From contig NC_088780.1 of the NCBI RefSeq assembly GCF_958450345.1, positions 121,906,226 to 121,970,225 on the forward strand: DNA of 64,000 nucleotides, in the 5' to 3' direction. Numbering within the stretch: the first letter of the stretch is position 1; every line of letters starts with the position of its first letter. The position numbers were made by a program, and so were the translations under genes. Below the pieces are notes generated by a model, which searched no databases, was not told the DNA's origin, and saw only the letters and a list, made by a program, of their open reading frames with translations. Below, piece by piece: positions 45,491 to 57,379 of this stretch. Source of the stretch: Calliphora vicina. Taxonomy: Eukaryota > Arthropoda > Insecta > Diptera > Calliphoridae.

Positions 45491-45623
45491 CCCATTTTCT
45501 CAATCTCTGTTTTTTTTTTATCATGACGATATGCTGACAATTCTTATACAAAAATTATATTGTATTAATTGGAAGTACGTATATCCTTACGAAAAACTAT
45601 AACCAGACATTGAGAAAATTGGG
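45491..45623. mobile_element. 133-bp MITE (CCCATTTTCTCAAT ends)
   Basis: CCCATTTTCTCAATCTCTG (45491) is inverted as CAGACATTGAGAAAATTGGG (ending 45623) with minor differences. It sits at the right edge of the GTAC patch. There is no clear target duplication. Confidence 0.65.
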
Positions 45624-45629
45624 CAAAAA

Positions 45630-47720
45630 TACTTACCTCGTCTATAAAAGTACGTCAGACCTATCAGCCAATATTTTGTAACCTTAAATCCTGATATATT
45701 ATTATTCCGAATTTGTTACCGATCCCACCATAATATAATTGCTTATTAATATTTTCTTGCATAAATACATAAAAAATAAGAGAACAAACATTTGTTTAAA
45801 ACTTACATTTACAAATATTTATAATTATTTTTTTTTTTGGCTATAATTAAATTTTCAGAAATTTTTAAACAAATATGTATGTTTACATAGTATATTTGTA
45901 AACAATTTATGGTTAAATTGTATGTACCATCTGTTAACACAAGTTGTAAATATAAACATATGAAGTCAATAACCTATGAATAACCTTAGTGTTGTTTTTT
46001 ACTTTATGTAACAATCAATTAAGAATAATAGTTTTTTAACAACAACAAAAAACTACATTATATACCTACAGTATCGTTCAAAATAAATTGGACAAAATTC
46101 ACGTTATAACTTTTGTTCTCTAAACAACAAACAAATGTACTCTAAAATACAAAAATACATATATTCTCAGTAATATTAACAATGAAAATTAATTTCAGTA
46201 TTTCTCTGGGTATTAATTATTTAAAAATTTAACAAAATGTAATAAAACCTAAAAAATCATTCGACAAAACATATTGGATCATATTGTCAAGCGAATGTGT
46301 TGCCAATCGAATGATTTGGTTGCACACATCGAATTTTTCGGAACTAGCAACAGAAAATCTGTAGATAAAGAAGAATTTCGGTTGAAGCAACCAAACTTTT
46401 GTTTCCCTTTTTAAAATTTTATAGCCACAACGGTAAAATTCGATCACTGAGACAGAATCATTTGATTGGAGACAAATTTTTTCTGCCACACCTATCATAC
46501 AAGATTCCCTATTGTTGACCAGATCACCATTTATAGCTTTATTTTGTTTGGATTCGATGTTTCAATTCCCGATTTATCTTTCTGTTTACTATAACCAATA
46601 CATTTTCTAGAAAACTCCTTCCTATTCTAAAAACCCCTTTACCCATTTGGAGGTGTGTTTACTATACTATTGTTTGACCATAATTCTGTTAATTTTTTGT
46701 GCATTTTTATATAAATTTTTTGGTTAAAAAAAACAAGCAAATTGGTTTTCCCTATAAAAATATTACCGACATTGTATATGTATTTTACATGTACTTAAAA
46801 TGAGCATATTTACATAGGTAAGTATATACATATGTACATAAATGTAAACAGAGAGTATATAGACATTGATCACATTAGAGAAATAAATGAATTAAAAAAA
46901 ATGTGAAATTTTTCACCTAAGTAACGAATGTATGTATGTTTGTACACACAAATGTAAATATACTTACTGCCATGTATGTAAATTTATTTTGTTGTTGTCT
47001 CGATATGTAAACTATTTTACAACAAGTGTAATAGTGTTGTTGTTGTAGCTGTATGTGTGTGTTTTCTCATCATTTTTTTTACACTCAAAAGTTTATTGAA
47101 CTTTTCGTATGGCGATAATGAACACAGAACGTAAATAAATATAAAATAACAACAACAACCACAGCAGCACAATATCGTCTATTATAAATTGTTAAATAAA
47201 TAGAATAAAATATTATTACAACAATAATAAATTTTACACATCATACAATCCATCACACAGCCATGTACGCAAATACATACGCCAACATATAAGAACAACA
47301 ACGAAAAATGATTTCGTTCACGTGTACAGTGCTGGACTGGAGCAAAAAGCTTTGAAAGAGTTGGAAGGGAGGGGGATGGTGTTAATTTTTTGGGGAAAAA
47401 ATACAAAAAAACAAACAATATGTATGTATGTATTAAATATGGAATTTAGCTTGAATTTCAATTTATTGAAATGTAAAATAAATAAGAAAACGAAAAAAAA
47501 TTTTAATGTTTAAATAGTAATGGTGATATAATTGATAATCGAAATTTGTTAAGTAAACAAACAGCAGAAGTATGTATTTAAATTTAAACTAACAAACAGT
47601 GGGATGTAAAAAGTGGTAGTAATACCTAACTATAAACTTTATAAATTGCCACCAAACTAATTTTTATAATTTTGACACAAAATTCGTGAAATGTGAAATT
47701 TTTAATTAGTCATAGTGGAA
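45630..47720. other. No gene; one repeat shared with 56.1 kb
   Basis: The segment 46270-46400 (CGAATTTTTCGGAACTAGCA, ACAGAAAATC) has a diverged relative at 56140-56230 (AGAATTTTTCGATACTAGCC, ACAGAAAATC). The sequence CAGTATCGTTCAAAATAAAT at 46069, after TA, looks like a lone Tc1-type end. CAA and TGT repeats occur near 47030 and 47150. Frames are not credible. Confidence 0.45.
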
Positions 47721-47823
47721 AGGCTGGAACTATGATTATCATAAGCTGAGACCATTATCATAATGATGTATAGATTCATCATGGACATGATTGCCACAAA
47801 CATATACTAAATTACCACAATCA

Positions 47824-47856
47824 TCGATTCATATGATTGCAGCAATCATATGAATC
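47824..47856. repeat. 33-bp palindrome with 16-base arms
   Basis: CGATTCATATGATTGC, a single A, then GCAATCATATGAATCG. GCAGCAATCATATAAATAAT recurs at 47880 and a relative (ACCGCAATCATATAAATAAT) at 38866, so the palindrome belongs to a dispersed repeat. Confidence 0.95.
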
Positions 47857-47984
47857 GTAACTGTAACGTGTTATGGTTGCAGCAATCATATAAATAATAA
47901 CAATTATCATAATTGGCATTGTTAAATAACTTACAATCATGTTGTTGATGTAATAGTTTCACTGTTACCGAGTGTTCTTTCCTG

Positions 47985-48060
47985 AGGAACTATCTTTAGC
48001 CGAGTAATACTCAAGGAGTTCCGCAGCGGATATACAACCCTACTTCGTACTTGTTTTTCT
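47985..48060 (+). repeat. Terminal fragment of a family A/B-type repeat
   Basis: GGAGTTCCGCAGCGGATATA-CAACCCTACTTCGTACTTGTTTTTC carries the hairpin-then-ACTTGTTTTT terminus style of families A-C, with a different body. Confidence 0.45.
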
Positions 48061-48282
48061 TTATAAAAAATTCAAATTTTAGGAAATATTTTAATCAGTT
48101 TTAAAAATTGGCTTTGTTGGATTTATTTATTTATTGGATTAATTTATAATTTGATTTTAGGAAATAGTTTCTTGAATTTATAAAAATTTGTAAAATTGTT
48201 TAAGCAATTAACCTTAGACCTTTCCACTGAAAGCATGATATCATAATTGTTTTAATAACTCATAATATTATTCATATTTAGC

Positions 48283-48416
48283 GGCCGAAATACCTCATAT
48301 AAAATGTACCAAATTTCTTGCTTAATATCAGGCAAAGGCCAAATTTATAAAAAATAAGAAAATCAATATAAATTTTACTCGATAATGAATGCTGTAATTC
48401 GGCTACAGGTCATAAC
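48283..48416. mobile_element. Decayed relative of the 13306-13468 MITE
   Basis: GGCCGAAATACC (48283) and TTTACTCGATAATGAATGCT then GTAATTCGGCTACAG (ending 48416) match the right part of the earlier MITE (TTTACTCGATATCGAATGCG, CTAATTCGGCCCCTG). Confidence 0.55.
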
Positions 48417-48697
48417 ATACCGAAATTATAAAATTTCGTTAATTTTTGAAAGCAAAACCTTGCTAATAGCTAATTTTCAATACCAAACATTTCTGATCAA
48501 CGGAGAATATTTGAGGAAAAGTTCATCCCCCTAAGTCCTTCCCTCTAGACTGTATTGTGCCTTCAACAGACAGACGGATGGAAAGATATAGCTAGAATGC
48601 TTTAGAATTAAAAAAAAATAAAATATATACGATATGTACTGCTAAGGGTCTAGTTTCGATGTGATAAAATCAATATATTTATTTTTGGTGGTCTATA

Positions 48698-49530
48698 TCG
48701 AGGGCCCATATTCAAAACCCCCTATCTTAGATTTTCATGAAAATTACTTTTTGTTGGTAAAATGTTCAGTTAAACAGCCCTCATCAATGGTGTGAATTTC
48801 ATAACTAACACATCTTTATTTTTGCTGTTTTATTTGCATTTTTTGTTATTTATCTTATAAAATTAATTTTTTCAGTATGCAAAAGCCTCTATCTTTTCAT
48901 GTAATTAATTTTCAAAATTTTTTTTTAATAATTTCTTCTTGCAATTCATGTTTTCTTACTAATTTTTGCATGCTGAACATGAATTTTACATTTTTCTATC
49001 ATTTATCAAAATAGCGAATGGTCATTCTGAATTAAATTACCATGAAAATATTTAACCTTTTTGTTTTCGTTTGCTTAAAAAAGGGTCTACTTTTAAAGTG
49101 TCAACTATTATTTTTACGATAATTTACAACAATCTAACTTCAAAAAAACTTAAAAAAGCAAAAAAAAAACATTTTTCTATAACTTTTTGTTTAATATTAT
49201 TAATTTGTTTTATCTTATGTGGAATTATTAGCCTTTATATTTAAAAAATCACGTAAAAAACTGACAGATGACATAAATGAAATCAAAACAATTTAATATT
49301 ATTGAAATGCTAAATCCTCTATCTTTTTGAATATTTTTGAGAAGAAAACCCCTCTATCCATCATAAATTCCCCAATAATGCAAAATTTTAAAAACAAATT
49401 ATATGATTTATAAAAATATTGTAGAATATCGAATTTGAATAACTCAAGTAATACGCGTAAAAAACTGTTTTTTTGCTCTCCTGAAAAGTTGTGTTTTTTA
49501 GGATAGAGGGTTTTTAATATAGGCCCTCGA
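48698..49530. mobile_element. 833-bp Tc1/mariner-type MITE (TCGAGGGCC ends)
   Basis: TCGAGGGCCCATATTCAAAA (48698) continues with CCCCCTATCTTA and is inverted at the right end (TAGGATAGAGGGTTTTTAAT then ATAGGCCCTCGA, ending 49530). TA flanks both ends. CCTCTATCTTTT-like motifs recur inside (48889, 49315, 49350). No transposase. Confidence 0.8.
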
Positions 49531-49539
49531 TATAAATTA

Positions 49540-50650
49540 ATTGGGCTCGAAGAGTTTCTTTGTGAAGTTTTCTCCGTTAGAAGGCATTTTAGTTTTAGAT
49601 TTTACTTTTGGAACGGCTTCTCTGAAAACCATATTCTGAAGAGCTTATTCAAGTACATATTTGTAGGTTATATTTAAAATCACAACCAAACATTTTTCAA
49701 TACCATACACTATACAACGGTAATAGCTAAATCAACAACAACGACACTTACTTACTTCGTAATTGAAAGTTCGTACATTATGATAAAACAAAAACAACAT
49801 GGATAGCGATTGCGATAATTACTATTAGCAACTAATGATTGTAAATGTACTACTTAGCTAGTAGGTGTAGTATAAGTAAAAGAGTAACGATTAAACTCCC
49901 CATCAAACACACAGCAAAAGGCGGGTTTGTAAACTGTATAACAAAACAAATAGAGTTTTTTTGTAAGAGCAATAACTTTTGTACTCTACACTACACTACA
50001 CACTTATTTCATTATTTTTATTTTTTTGTTAATAAACGATAAGAACATTTTTGTTGATTTTTTTTACAAAAGTTGAAGGTCATTTCAGACATAGACTCAT
50101 ATGATTCCATTGTTATTGTTGTTAGGTTTTTGCTGTTAATATTGAAACGTGTAGTATGTTTTTTTTTTTGTTTGGCATAATGTACGATGTAGTGTTGTAT
50201 TTGGTGGGGGTGTTTACATAAATAGTTTAGTACTTTTTGTCTGAGGAGGGGTGTGGGCATAGCAACTAAATTTAAAATCATATAACGTTTCTGTTTTATT
50301 ATTGAATTTTAGGTTTATCATGAAATGTGTTTTGTTTACATTGTAAATATCACATGCGTAAATGTTTTTATTTATATTTTACTTTTATTAGTACCTAATC
50401 TACTAGCTAATTTATACATCGATTATGTAACCCCAATAGAATGTAGAATTTAAATAAGAATTTAAAAAAAAATCATGTGAGAATTAAAAAATCGTGACAA
50501 TTACGAAAATAAAAAGAGTTATGATTATGGAAAACTCATGTTAACAACATACATACATATTTATTTTCTGCTTTTACATTTTATATTTTTTCAGTTTTCA
50601 GTTTTAACAGCACCTGAAGTATTTATGGAAATACGCTGTGAACTGCAGTT
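49540..50650. other. No gene; low-complexity DNA
   Basis: Nothing conserved was recognised. Frames on both strands near 49.9-50.3 kb are short and unsupported. Confidence 0.45.
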
Positions 50651-50654
50651 TATC

Positions 50655-50815
50655 AAATTTCGGAATCTTGGATTTTTCGAAATTTGGATTTTTCGAACTT
50701 TGAGCGACGAGCGGCACGGGTTAACGTCGTTTAATCGAGCTCAAATTTCGACTATCTCAATATCTGGAAAGGGGAATCGTTTTGTGGGTTCCAGACGTAC
50801 AAGATTCCGAAATTT
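50655..50815. repeat. Perfect 16-bp inverted repeat
   Basis: AAATTTCGGAATCTTG (50655-50670) and CAAGATTCCGAAATTT (50800-50815) are exact inverses bounding 129 GC-richer bases. They lie next to a decayed mariner and may be part of another element. The 102-codon frame 50538-50846 runs across this and shows no family signature. Confidence 0.8.
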
Positions 50816-50865
50816 TTTTTCACCATATGAGATCCGGTCACCCTAGTGATCATTTTACATAAATG

Positions 50866-51325
50866 TGACTGGATTGCCACGTTACAGCGTAGAATTTTCT
50901 TCTTTAATGCACAAGTATTTGTGGACTTGTTGACCTGACTTCAATCAACGCCATACAAATGAAATGCAATGATATTAAATCAAGCGATCTATTATCCAAT
51001 AATGATCACCGAAACGAGAAAGAATACGACCAGGAAATATTTCATATCACCATCTTGTTGAAACCACATGTCTAACACATCAATATCAATCAATTTAGGC
51101 AGAAATAACATTATCATGTTGATATATTGTGTACTAGTACCAGTCACTGCTTGACAAACCTCATTTTCGTAAAAGTATGGCCCAAAGATGCCTGCTGCTC
51201 AAAATAAGCACCAAACTGTGACACGTTGTGGATGCATTATTTGTTTCGATAATCACATGTGGGTTTTCTGAAAGGCATAAAATCACCAAGATATTGTGGA
51301 GAAAATGGACTTCATGGCTTAGAAT
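50866..51325 (-). pseudogene. Mariner-superfamily (IS630/Tc1) transposase pseudogene
   Basis: On the reverse strand the readings, in order, are HEVHFLHNILVILCLSENP, HPQRVTVWC, IFGPYFYENE with QAVTGT, then DMWFQQDG, a loose VVFFLVSVIIIG stretch where the family has FPGRxISRxGDxxWPxRS, and LKKKILRCNVAIQSHLC. These are the catalytic-domain landmarks of a DDE transposase group common in insects; QQDG carries the second catalytic Asp. The first catalytic position, normally SDE, reads SHE. There are several frameshifts and stops, and the N-terminal DNA-binding part and the ends are not recognised. The intact family has about 350-400 residues. Confidence 0.85.
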
Positions 51326-51741
51326 GATTTAGCACGAACTGTTTGGAAAAATTGTTCAACAATGAAAACGCTTTATTCTCTCGTGTAATGCTTTATTTTT
51401 AGTAACCCTAAACTGTACGCTGTCATACTGTATCAATAATGCAAATTAGCGTTATTGTTACCTTGTTAACGCTTTGAATCGTTAGCCAATCTTAATTTAA
51501 ATAATGATGATGGTTCAGGTGACAATGCACGCGGTGCTATATATTAATTTATTATTGTTTGTTTATTTTTTTAACTGCATTTTGCCGGTTGTTTTGTTTT
51601 TGTTCGTTGGCTGCATTTCTTATGTTCTCTCTCTTCTCTCTCTCTTAGTTTCGGTTGTTATTTACTCACTTTGTTGATTTTCTCATTTCAATCGATCAAA
51701 ACAAACAATATCAAATACACACACACACATTTAAATACAGG
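51326..51741. other. No gene; CT microsatellite
   Basis: CTCTCTCTTCTCTCTCTCTT near 51626 and (CA)n near 51717. No element recognised. Confidence 0.5.
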
Positions 51742-52532
51742 CATCCCAGCAGTTCTAGGTGACTGTAGCAAAACTAGTGATTTTATATACCTATCATTTA
51801 GGCTGACAACAAGTTATATAACTAGCTATGTGACTAGTTATTTTAACACGTCTATATCCTAAGTAGGGGGTCAATGGAACCTTTTGGATTACAATGAGAC
51901 TGTCTGGTCCAAAGTATTCAACGCATTGAATTCCCATACCGCTTAAATATAGTCGCTTACCTACTGGCTACTTCATTAGCTACATAACTAGTTCTTTCAA
52001 CATTTACGGGTGCTAATTGACATCAAATAGTCAGTTAAAAAGACATCTCATAAACAGTCCAATAACCGATTAACTGTAAACAAACCTTCATCCGACAACT
52101 CTCCAATAGATTACTTGTGGTGAGTAAAATAATTACTTTCTATAGTGCAGTACAAAATAAACGTTTAAAGTCACTACACTATAGGTTAGTTAGAGCCACT
52201 AGAGTGACAATTGACTTCAGTCTAGGTTACATGGGATATTAAGAATAAAATAAACTATATGAGAATTATATCAACACAATTTGTATAAAACCATTTGGTA
52301 CGAATTACTCTCAAAAAAGTGCATTACATAGAGACACTTAAGTGACAATTGTCATCTCGCTAGATTACCAGGAATCTATAAAGCAACCAATTGACTTTTA
52401 TCTGCACTACAAAGAGCACATACATACCAAATGACCCAAAACATATAAATTTGAGTCAGCCAAGTGATCAGACATTAGTGACAATTACTGTCTGTAAGGG
52501 ATACAGTGACTACTTGCTTAACTACTGGGATG
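51742..52532 (+). mobile_element. 791-bp MITE (CATCCCAGCAGTT), left member of an inverted pair
   Basis: CATCCCAGCAGTT (51742) is inverted as AACTACTGGGATG (ending 52532), with one difference. Inside, ACTAGTTAT- and GTGACAATT-type motifs recur many times. A shorter relative lies inverted at 54021-54678. No transposase or clear target duplication, so superfamily is open. Confidence 0.8.
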
Positions 52533-52539
52533 TTCTACA

Positions 52540-54015
52540 CACTCACACGAGTATTTCTGTATTTTATACATACATACATATTTGAATTTTTATTTTGAAA
52601 CGTTTTTTCTATCTTTCGTTTTTATTTATTTATACTTTCGCTTTCGTTTAGTATAGAACTGAAAGTGAAATTTTGAAATTGAATTTATTTTCTTGAGTCT
52701 TTATTAAATGTTCCTTCGTTTGTTGTTCGTACTCATGAATTAAATTTAATTAATTTATTTATTTACTTACAATGTATTTTTGGTATTTTCTTTTATTTAG
52801 AATAAATTTTTGGTTTGGTTTTTTTTTTTGTTTTTATTTCAAATATTTTTGTAGATAAGTTTTGTGCTGTTGCTGTGCTTACGTAAAATAAATTTTATAT
52901 TTTGATACACCAAAAAAAAAACGAATGTTGTTGTTGTAGTTGTTTAACTTTGTATACTTTACGTTGTTGCGCAATTCCCTAAGATTATCATTGAAACACG
53001 TAAAAATCTGGTTGTTGTTTTTTTATTTAAATTACTGTGATTTAAAAAAATGTATTTTTATTTATTTATGGTTTTTTTAATTTTTATTTTAAATTTTCAT
53101 TATCATCGCTAAAACATCTAATTTTATTTTGGTTTTTTCTTGAGATAAGATTTATATCGCTTTATCTCACTCTATCGCTTATAGGCTCGCACACTTTTAC
53201 TTGAAATTGAGAGTAATTGAGTATATTTTTTTTTTACTTTATGTTTGTGTAATGTGGTATAAGTTTGTGCGTATGTCTTTGACCTTCATAGTTGGAAGTT
53301 TTTCATTGACATTGAAATTGAAATTTCATTAACATTAAGATGATAAGGTGACATTTCTTTTTAGGCCTATTCAAATAGGTACCTATTTACTGTTGATAAT
53401 TTAAGCTTTGAAAAAAGCTGTTTTTATATTATCTACCATCACTTGTGGTAGTTGAGGGGAATGAGGGTTTGTTGTTTCCTGTGTAAATGCCTAAAAATAT
53501 CCATCTCAGTCCGAAAATAGTATTAATTAAAATCAATTCCAATTAAAGACCTGCAAAACACCAAAACATTGTCAAGTTATATTGTGCTCAAACATGATGG
53601 ACATGGCATGGATTTAAAGAATGAAATTTGTAAAAGGAATTAAAGGTTTCTGAGTTAAAAAAAATAATATGTAATGAAATTAATTTGTATTATTTGTCTT
53701 AATTAAATGTCCAACACCAAAAATTTGTTTCATATTAAATTTTTTTTAAATTATTTCAAGAAATATTTAATCTTTTACCAACTTTAATAGGTATAAGTAA
53801 TACTCTCAAAGTTATTTAATTTCGGTTGTACTCAAAACTATTAAATAATTAAAGTGGATTATTTAAGTGAATAATTAAAGTGAAAAAATCTGGTAAACGA
53901 TTCTAAGTTAAAAAATTTAAGTGCAAAAATTATATAAAAAAATATGGTTTGTACGAAGAGAATTCATTTCGAATAAATAATATACAATTGTATTAAGATT
54001 AATGTCTGTAGAGCT
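52540..54015. other. Spacer between the two MITEs; no gene
   Basis: AT-rich DNA with no recognised exon or element. A GTTGTTGTAGTTG triplet run lies near 52930. Confidence 0.5.
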
Positions 54016-54020
54016 GGATG

Positions 54021-54678
54021 CACCCAGCAGTTAAGCAATGTATCCCTTATAGATAGTAATTGTCACTAATGTCTGATCACTTGGCTGACTCCAATTTATA
54101 TGTTTTGGGTCATTTGACACGTATGAGCTTTATACTTTATAGATCCCATGTAATCTAGAGAGAAGACGATATTCACTTAAGTGTCTATAAGTAATCTATT
54201 GTGTAGTCACTTTAAATGTTATTATGTACTTTTGTACAAATTCTGTTCATATAATTCTCATACAGTTTATTTTATTCTTGCTTAACTATACTGACATACC
54301 ATGTAATTTTTTACTGCACTATAGAAAGTACCCCCCAGAAGTGATATATTAGAGATTTGTAGGATGAAGTTTTGTTTACAGGCAATTGGTTATGGGACTG
54401 TTTCTGAGATGTTTGTTTAATTGACTATTCGATGGCAATTAGCACCCTAAAATGTTAAAATAACTAGATTTTATATAACCGGTATGGGAATGTGTTGACT
54501 AATTTGAACCTGCTATTAGACAGTCTCATTGTAATCCAAAAAAAGGGTCAATCTACCTCCTACTTAGAACATGCACGTGTCAAAATAACCAGTCAAGTAG
54601 CTAGTTATGTAACTAGTTGTCACCCTAAATGATAGGTAAAATCACTAGTTCTGGATTGTCGCCTACAACTGCTGGGTG
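54021..54678 (-). mobile_element. 658-bp MITE (CACCCAGCAGTT), right member of an inverted pair
   Basis: Ends CACCCAGCAGTT (54021) and AACTGCTGGGTG (ending 54678). Matching blocks run opposite to the 51742 copy: TGTATCCCTTATAGATAGTA, ATTGTCACTAATGTCTGATC, TTGGCTGACTCCAATTTATA and, at the far end, CCCTAAATGATAGGTAAAAT. The copy is shorter by internal deletions. Confidence 0.82.
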
Positions 54679-54764
54679 GTTTATGCAACTACAGCTACAA
54701 CAATATGTTTAAACACATCAATACATTAGAACAACTGGTAAATAGCAATAATGTTTCGATGTTG

Positions 54765-54935
54765 TTCCACATTTTTTGGCTTATAACATTTTTTCTACTG
54801 AACCGTATTAGCTGATTTTTAATAACAAACTGCCTAGGACATTGATAAATATTTTCTATGAATAAAAATAATTTCGTTTTGCTATTTTGAACATGAGACT
54901 GATTTACACAGACAAAGCCAAATCGTCTTCAGATA
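54765..54935 (+). repeat. Family D dispersed repeat, copy 2
   Basis: TTTCTACTGAACCGTATTAG, AAACTGCCTAGGACATTGAT and CTGATTTACACAGACAAAGC match copy 1. Farther on, TTACAAACGGAACGAAAAAT (54969) resembles the family B edge, so the real element may run to about 55050. Confidence 0.65.
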
Positions 54936-55059
54936 AATTTTGTGGGGTCTTAGATGAATATTTCTAAGTATTACAAACGGAACGAAAAATTTATATATGC
55001 CCTTCTTCAACTCAAGTGATTGTGGAATTTATAAAAATCGCAAAAATTTTGATGCAGTT

Positions 55060-56650
55060 GAATTTAGTCTGAAATTTATTTTATGAAAAAAGTATGCAAT
55101 TTTCTTTTATAAAACAATACTTTTTAATCGAAAAATACCAAAACTATTTCATTATCACATGCGAACTTCAAAAAAAATAGTTTTTTTCTAAAAACAATGA
55201 CAGCTGTTTAACCAGTGCTGCATTTCTAACACTTTGATACAATTGAGGTTAAAACATGTAGCATATTTTCGGGTTTTCAGGGCAAAATTATTTGAAAACA
55301 ACACATACAAACTAAATTTTTTTAGGAAAAAATCCAAAGAAGGGTAAACGACAAAAAAAGGCATCATTTATGCCAGAAAAGAAAACGTTTTAATTATAGT
55401 TGGGAATATCGAAAATTAGTTTGGGCCATATTTATTAAAGGCATTTACTTAAAAACTACCGATCAAAAGCAGTTGGTTGGATCTTGTACTGTTTTTTTGT
55501 TTTTTCTGTAGCATAGTGTTATAACTTTCAGAAAATTTGTTTTTTTAATATACTTTTTTTTTACAACTTTTTTCTTCAGTAAATTTTTACTCTCACAAAT
55601 TGTAAATCATATGTAGAGCATGTTACTTTTATTATTTAATAATAATAAAAAAAATTTAGTTGTTTTTTTATATTATTTCTATTTATTTATGTTGTTATAC
55701 AAGTGCTGTTTGTGTGTAAGTATGTTTGTTCTCAGTAAATTAGCGCGTGTGAGTTGGGCTGTGTGTTTGTTTAAATTTGATAATTTTTCTTCAAGGTCAC
55801 TTTTATTTTGATAATTTTGTTTCTTGACATTTAGTGTGTCTTGTTGTTCTCTTTAATATTGTATTACTTGAATGAAGGTAATTAAAAAGTCAAAGATTTA
55901 GTTTCAGCATTTGCTCAGATTTTGATTATAAGGGATTCCAAGAAATAAAAATAATGCAATTTGAATAGATACATAATGCAAATGTATTTTATAAATACAT
56001 AAATAAAATTTCTTTTTTTTTTTTGATTATTTAAATCTAGGTCAGGTTTAGAAATTTGATTACAAATTTGAGAAATTTTTTGCTATAAATTCTTATAAAA
56101 TCTCAGAAATTATAATATAAAGTAGATACGTTGTGATTTGTTGCCTGCCAATCCAATAATTCGATTATATCCATAGAATTTTTCGATACTAGCCACAGAA
56201 AATCGGTTGACATAGAATAGTTACGTTTTAATTTATGTCACCCCCAACTAAAATATGTCAGACGCAACAGCAAAATTGGGTAAAATTTAGGGCCTAATTT
56301 TATAAAACGAAACGTTCAGAAACTTAAGCAATTTGTATGAAGAAAACTGGGGAAAATGTTTTAAACTTTAATTTGTTCCTTACAAATGAGACCCTTATAC
56401 CGAATCATTGGTTATAAATAAGTTCGGTTATCAGAACCAAAACTATTTTCTCTGTGTGACAATTATAGCACAAAACTAGAAATTAACTTTAAATATTAAG
56501 TACAAGTTAAGTTTTAAGACAGGTTATATACTGGATTAAATTTGTTTAAAATTTTTTTTCGGATTTGAAAAAGTTCTTTTTCGAAACGATTTAGAAATCT
56601 TTTCAAAATTTCTTTAAAAGTTTGACACAAATAAATTTTAAATTAAATAA
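55060..56650. other. No gene; AT-rich DNA
   Basis: Only the repeat relative at 56140-56230 (see 46.3 kb) stands out. No exon recognised. Confidence 0.45.
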
Positions 56651-56654
56651 TTTG

Positions 56655-57378
56655 TATACCCTACACCACCATAGTGGGGAGGGTATTATGCGTTTGTGCA
56701 GAAATATTAGTCTAACACCCACCTTAAAGTATCTCGATCCACCTAGAATCACTTTCTGAGTCGATTAAACGATGTACGTACGTCCGTCTGGTTGGCTGGC
56801 TGGCTGTCCATGTAAACCTTGTGCAGGTAAACGTAGTACAGGTCGCAATTTTGAAGATATTTCGATCCAATTTGGTACATATTATTTTTTCGGCCCAAGG
56901 ACCAAGCCTATTGAAAATGGCTGAAATCAGTCCATTATTTCACATAGCCCCCATACAAATGTCCTTCCGAAATTGGACTTTATCGGTCATATATGTTTAA
57001 TTTATAAATGTATCTCCACAAATTGCGCTCCAAATAAGTTTTATATATACAAAATTTTGTTACGATCGGTCCATAATTAGTCATAGCTCCCATATAGACC
57101 CGCTTCCGAAAATCTATTTAACTTGCATAAATCGCTTAAAAATGTTGGTATACTCACAAAATTCAACATAGTAAACTTTCATAGAGACATAAATCACACG
57201 ACCTAATTTCATGGTGATCGTTCCATAATTGGTCATAGCCCCCATATAAGGCCCACTTCCGAAAATCACTCAAAAATACAAATTATTGAAATTTTAAAAG
57301 AAAATAGTTTTTGCTATTTTACTTAGTGTAGGGTATTATATGGTCGGGCTTGACCGACCATAATTTCTTACTTGTCTT
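56655..57378 (+). repeat. Family A dispersed repeat, full-length copy 5
   Basis: Both ends are present: TATACCCTACACCACCATAG and the hairpin TGGTCGGGCTTGACCGACCA, then ACTTGTCTTTT. The middle includes TGGTTGGCTGGCTGGCTGTC and repeated GGTCCATAATTAGTCATAGC blocks. This is the clearest reference copy. Confidence 0.92.
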
Positions 57379-57379
57379 T

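Noticed and set aside
46069..46105. Lone Tc1-type end (CAGTATCGTTCAAAATAAAT after TA)
   Set aside because: No matching inverted end was found within a few kilobases, so an element cannot be defined.
46229..46498. 89-codon reverse frame
   Set aside because: It overlaps a repeat shared with 56.1 kb, where the frame is not kept, and has no family signature.
50538..50846. 102-codon forward frame with balanced composition
   Set aside because: It spans a 16-bp inverted repeat next to a mariner relic and shows no family motif, so it is more likely repeat DNA.
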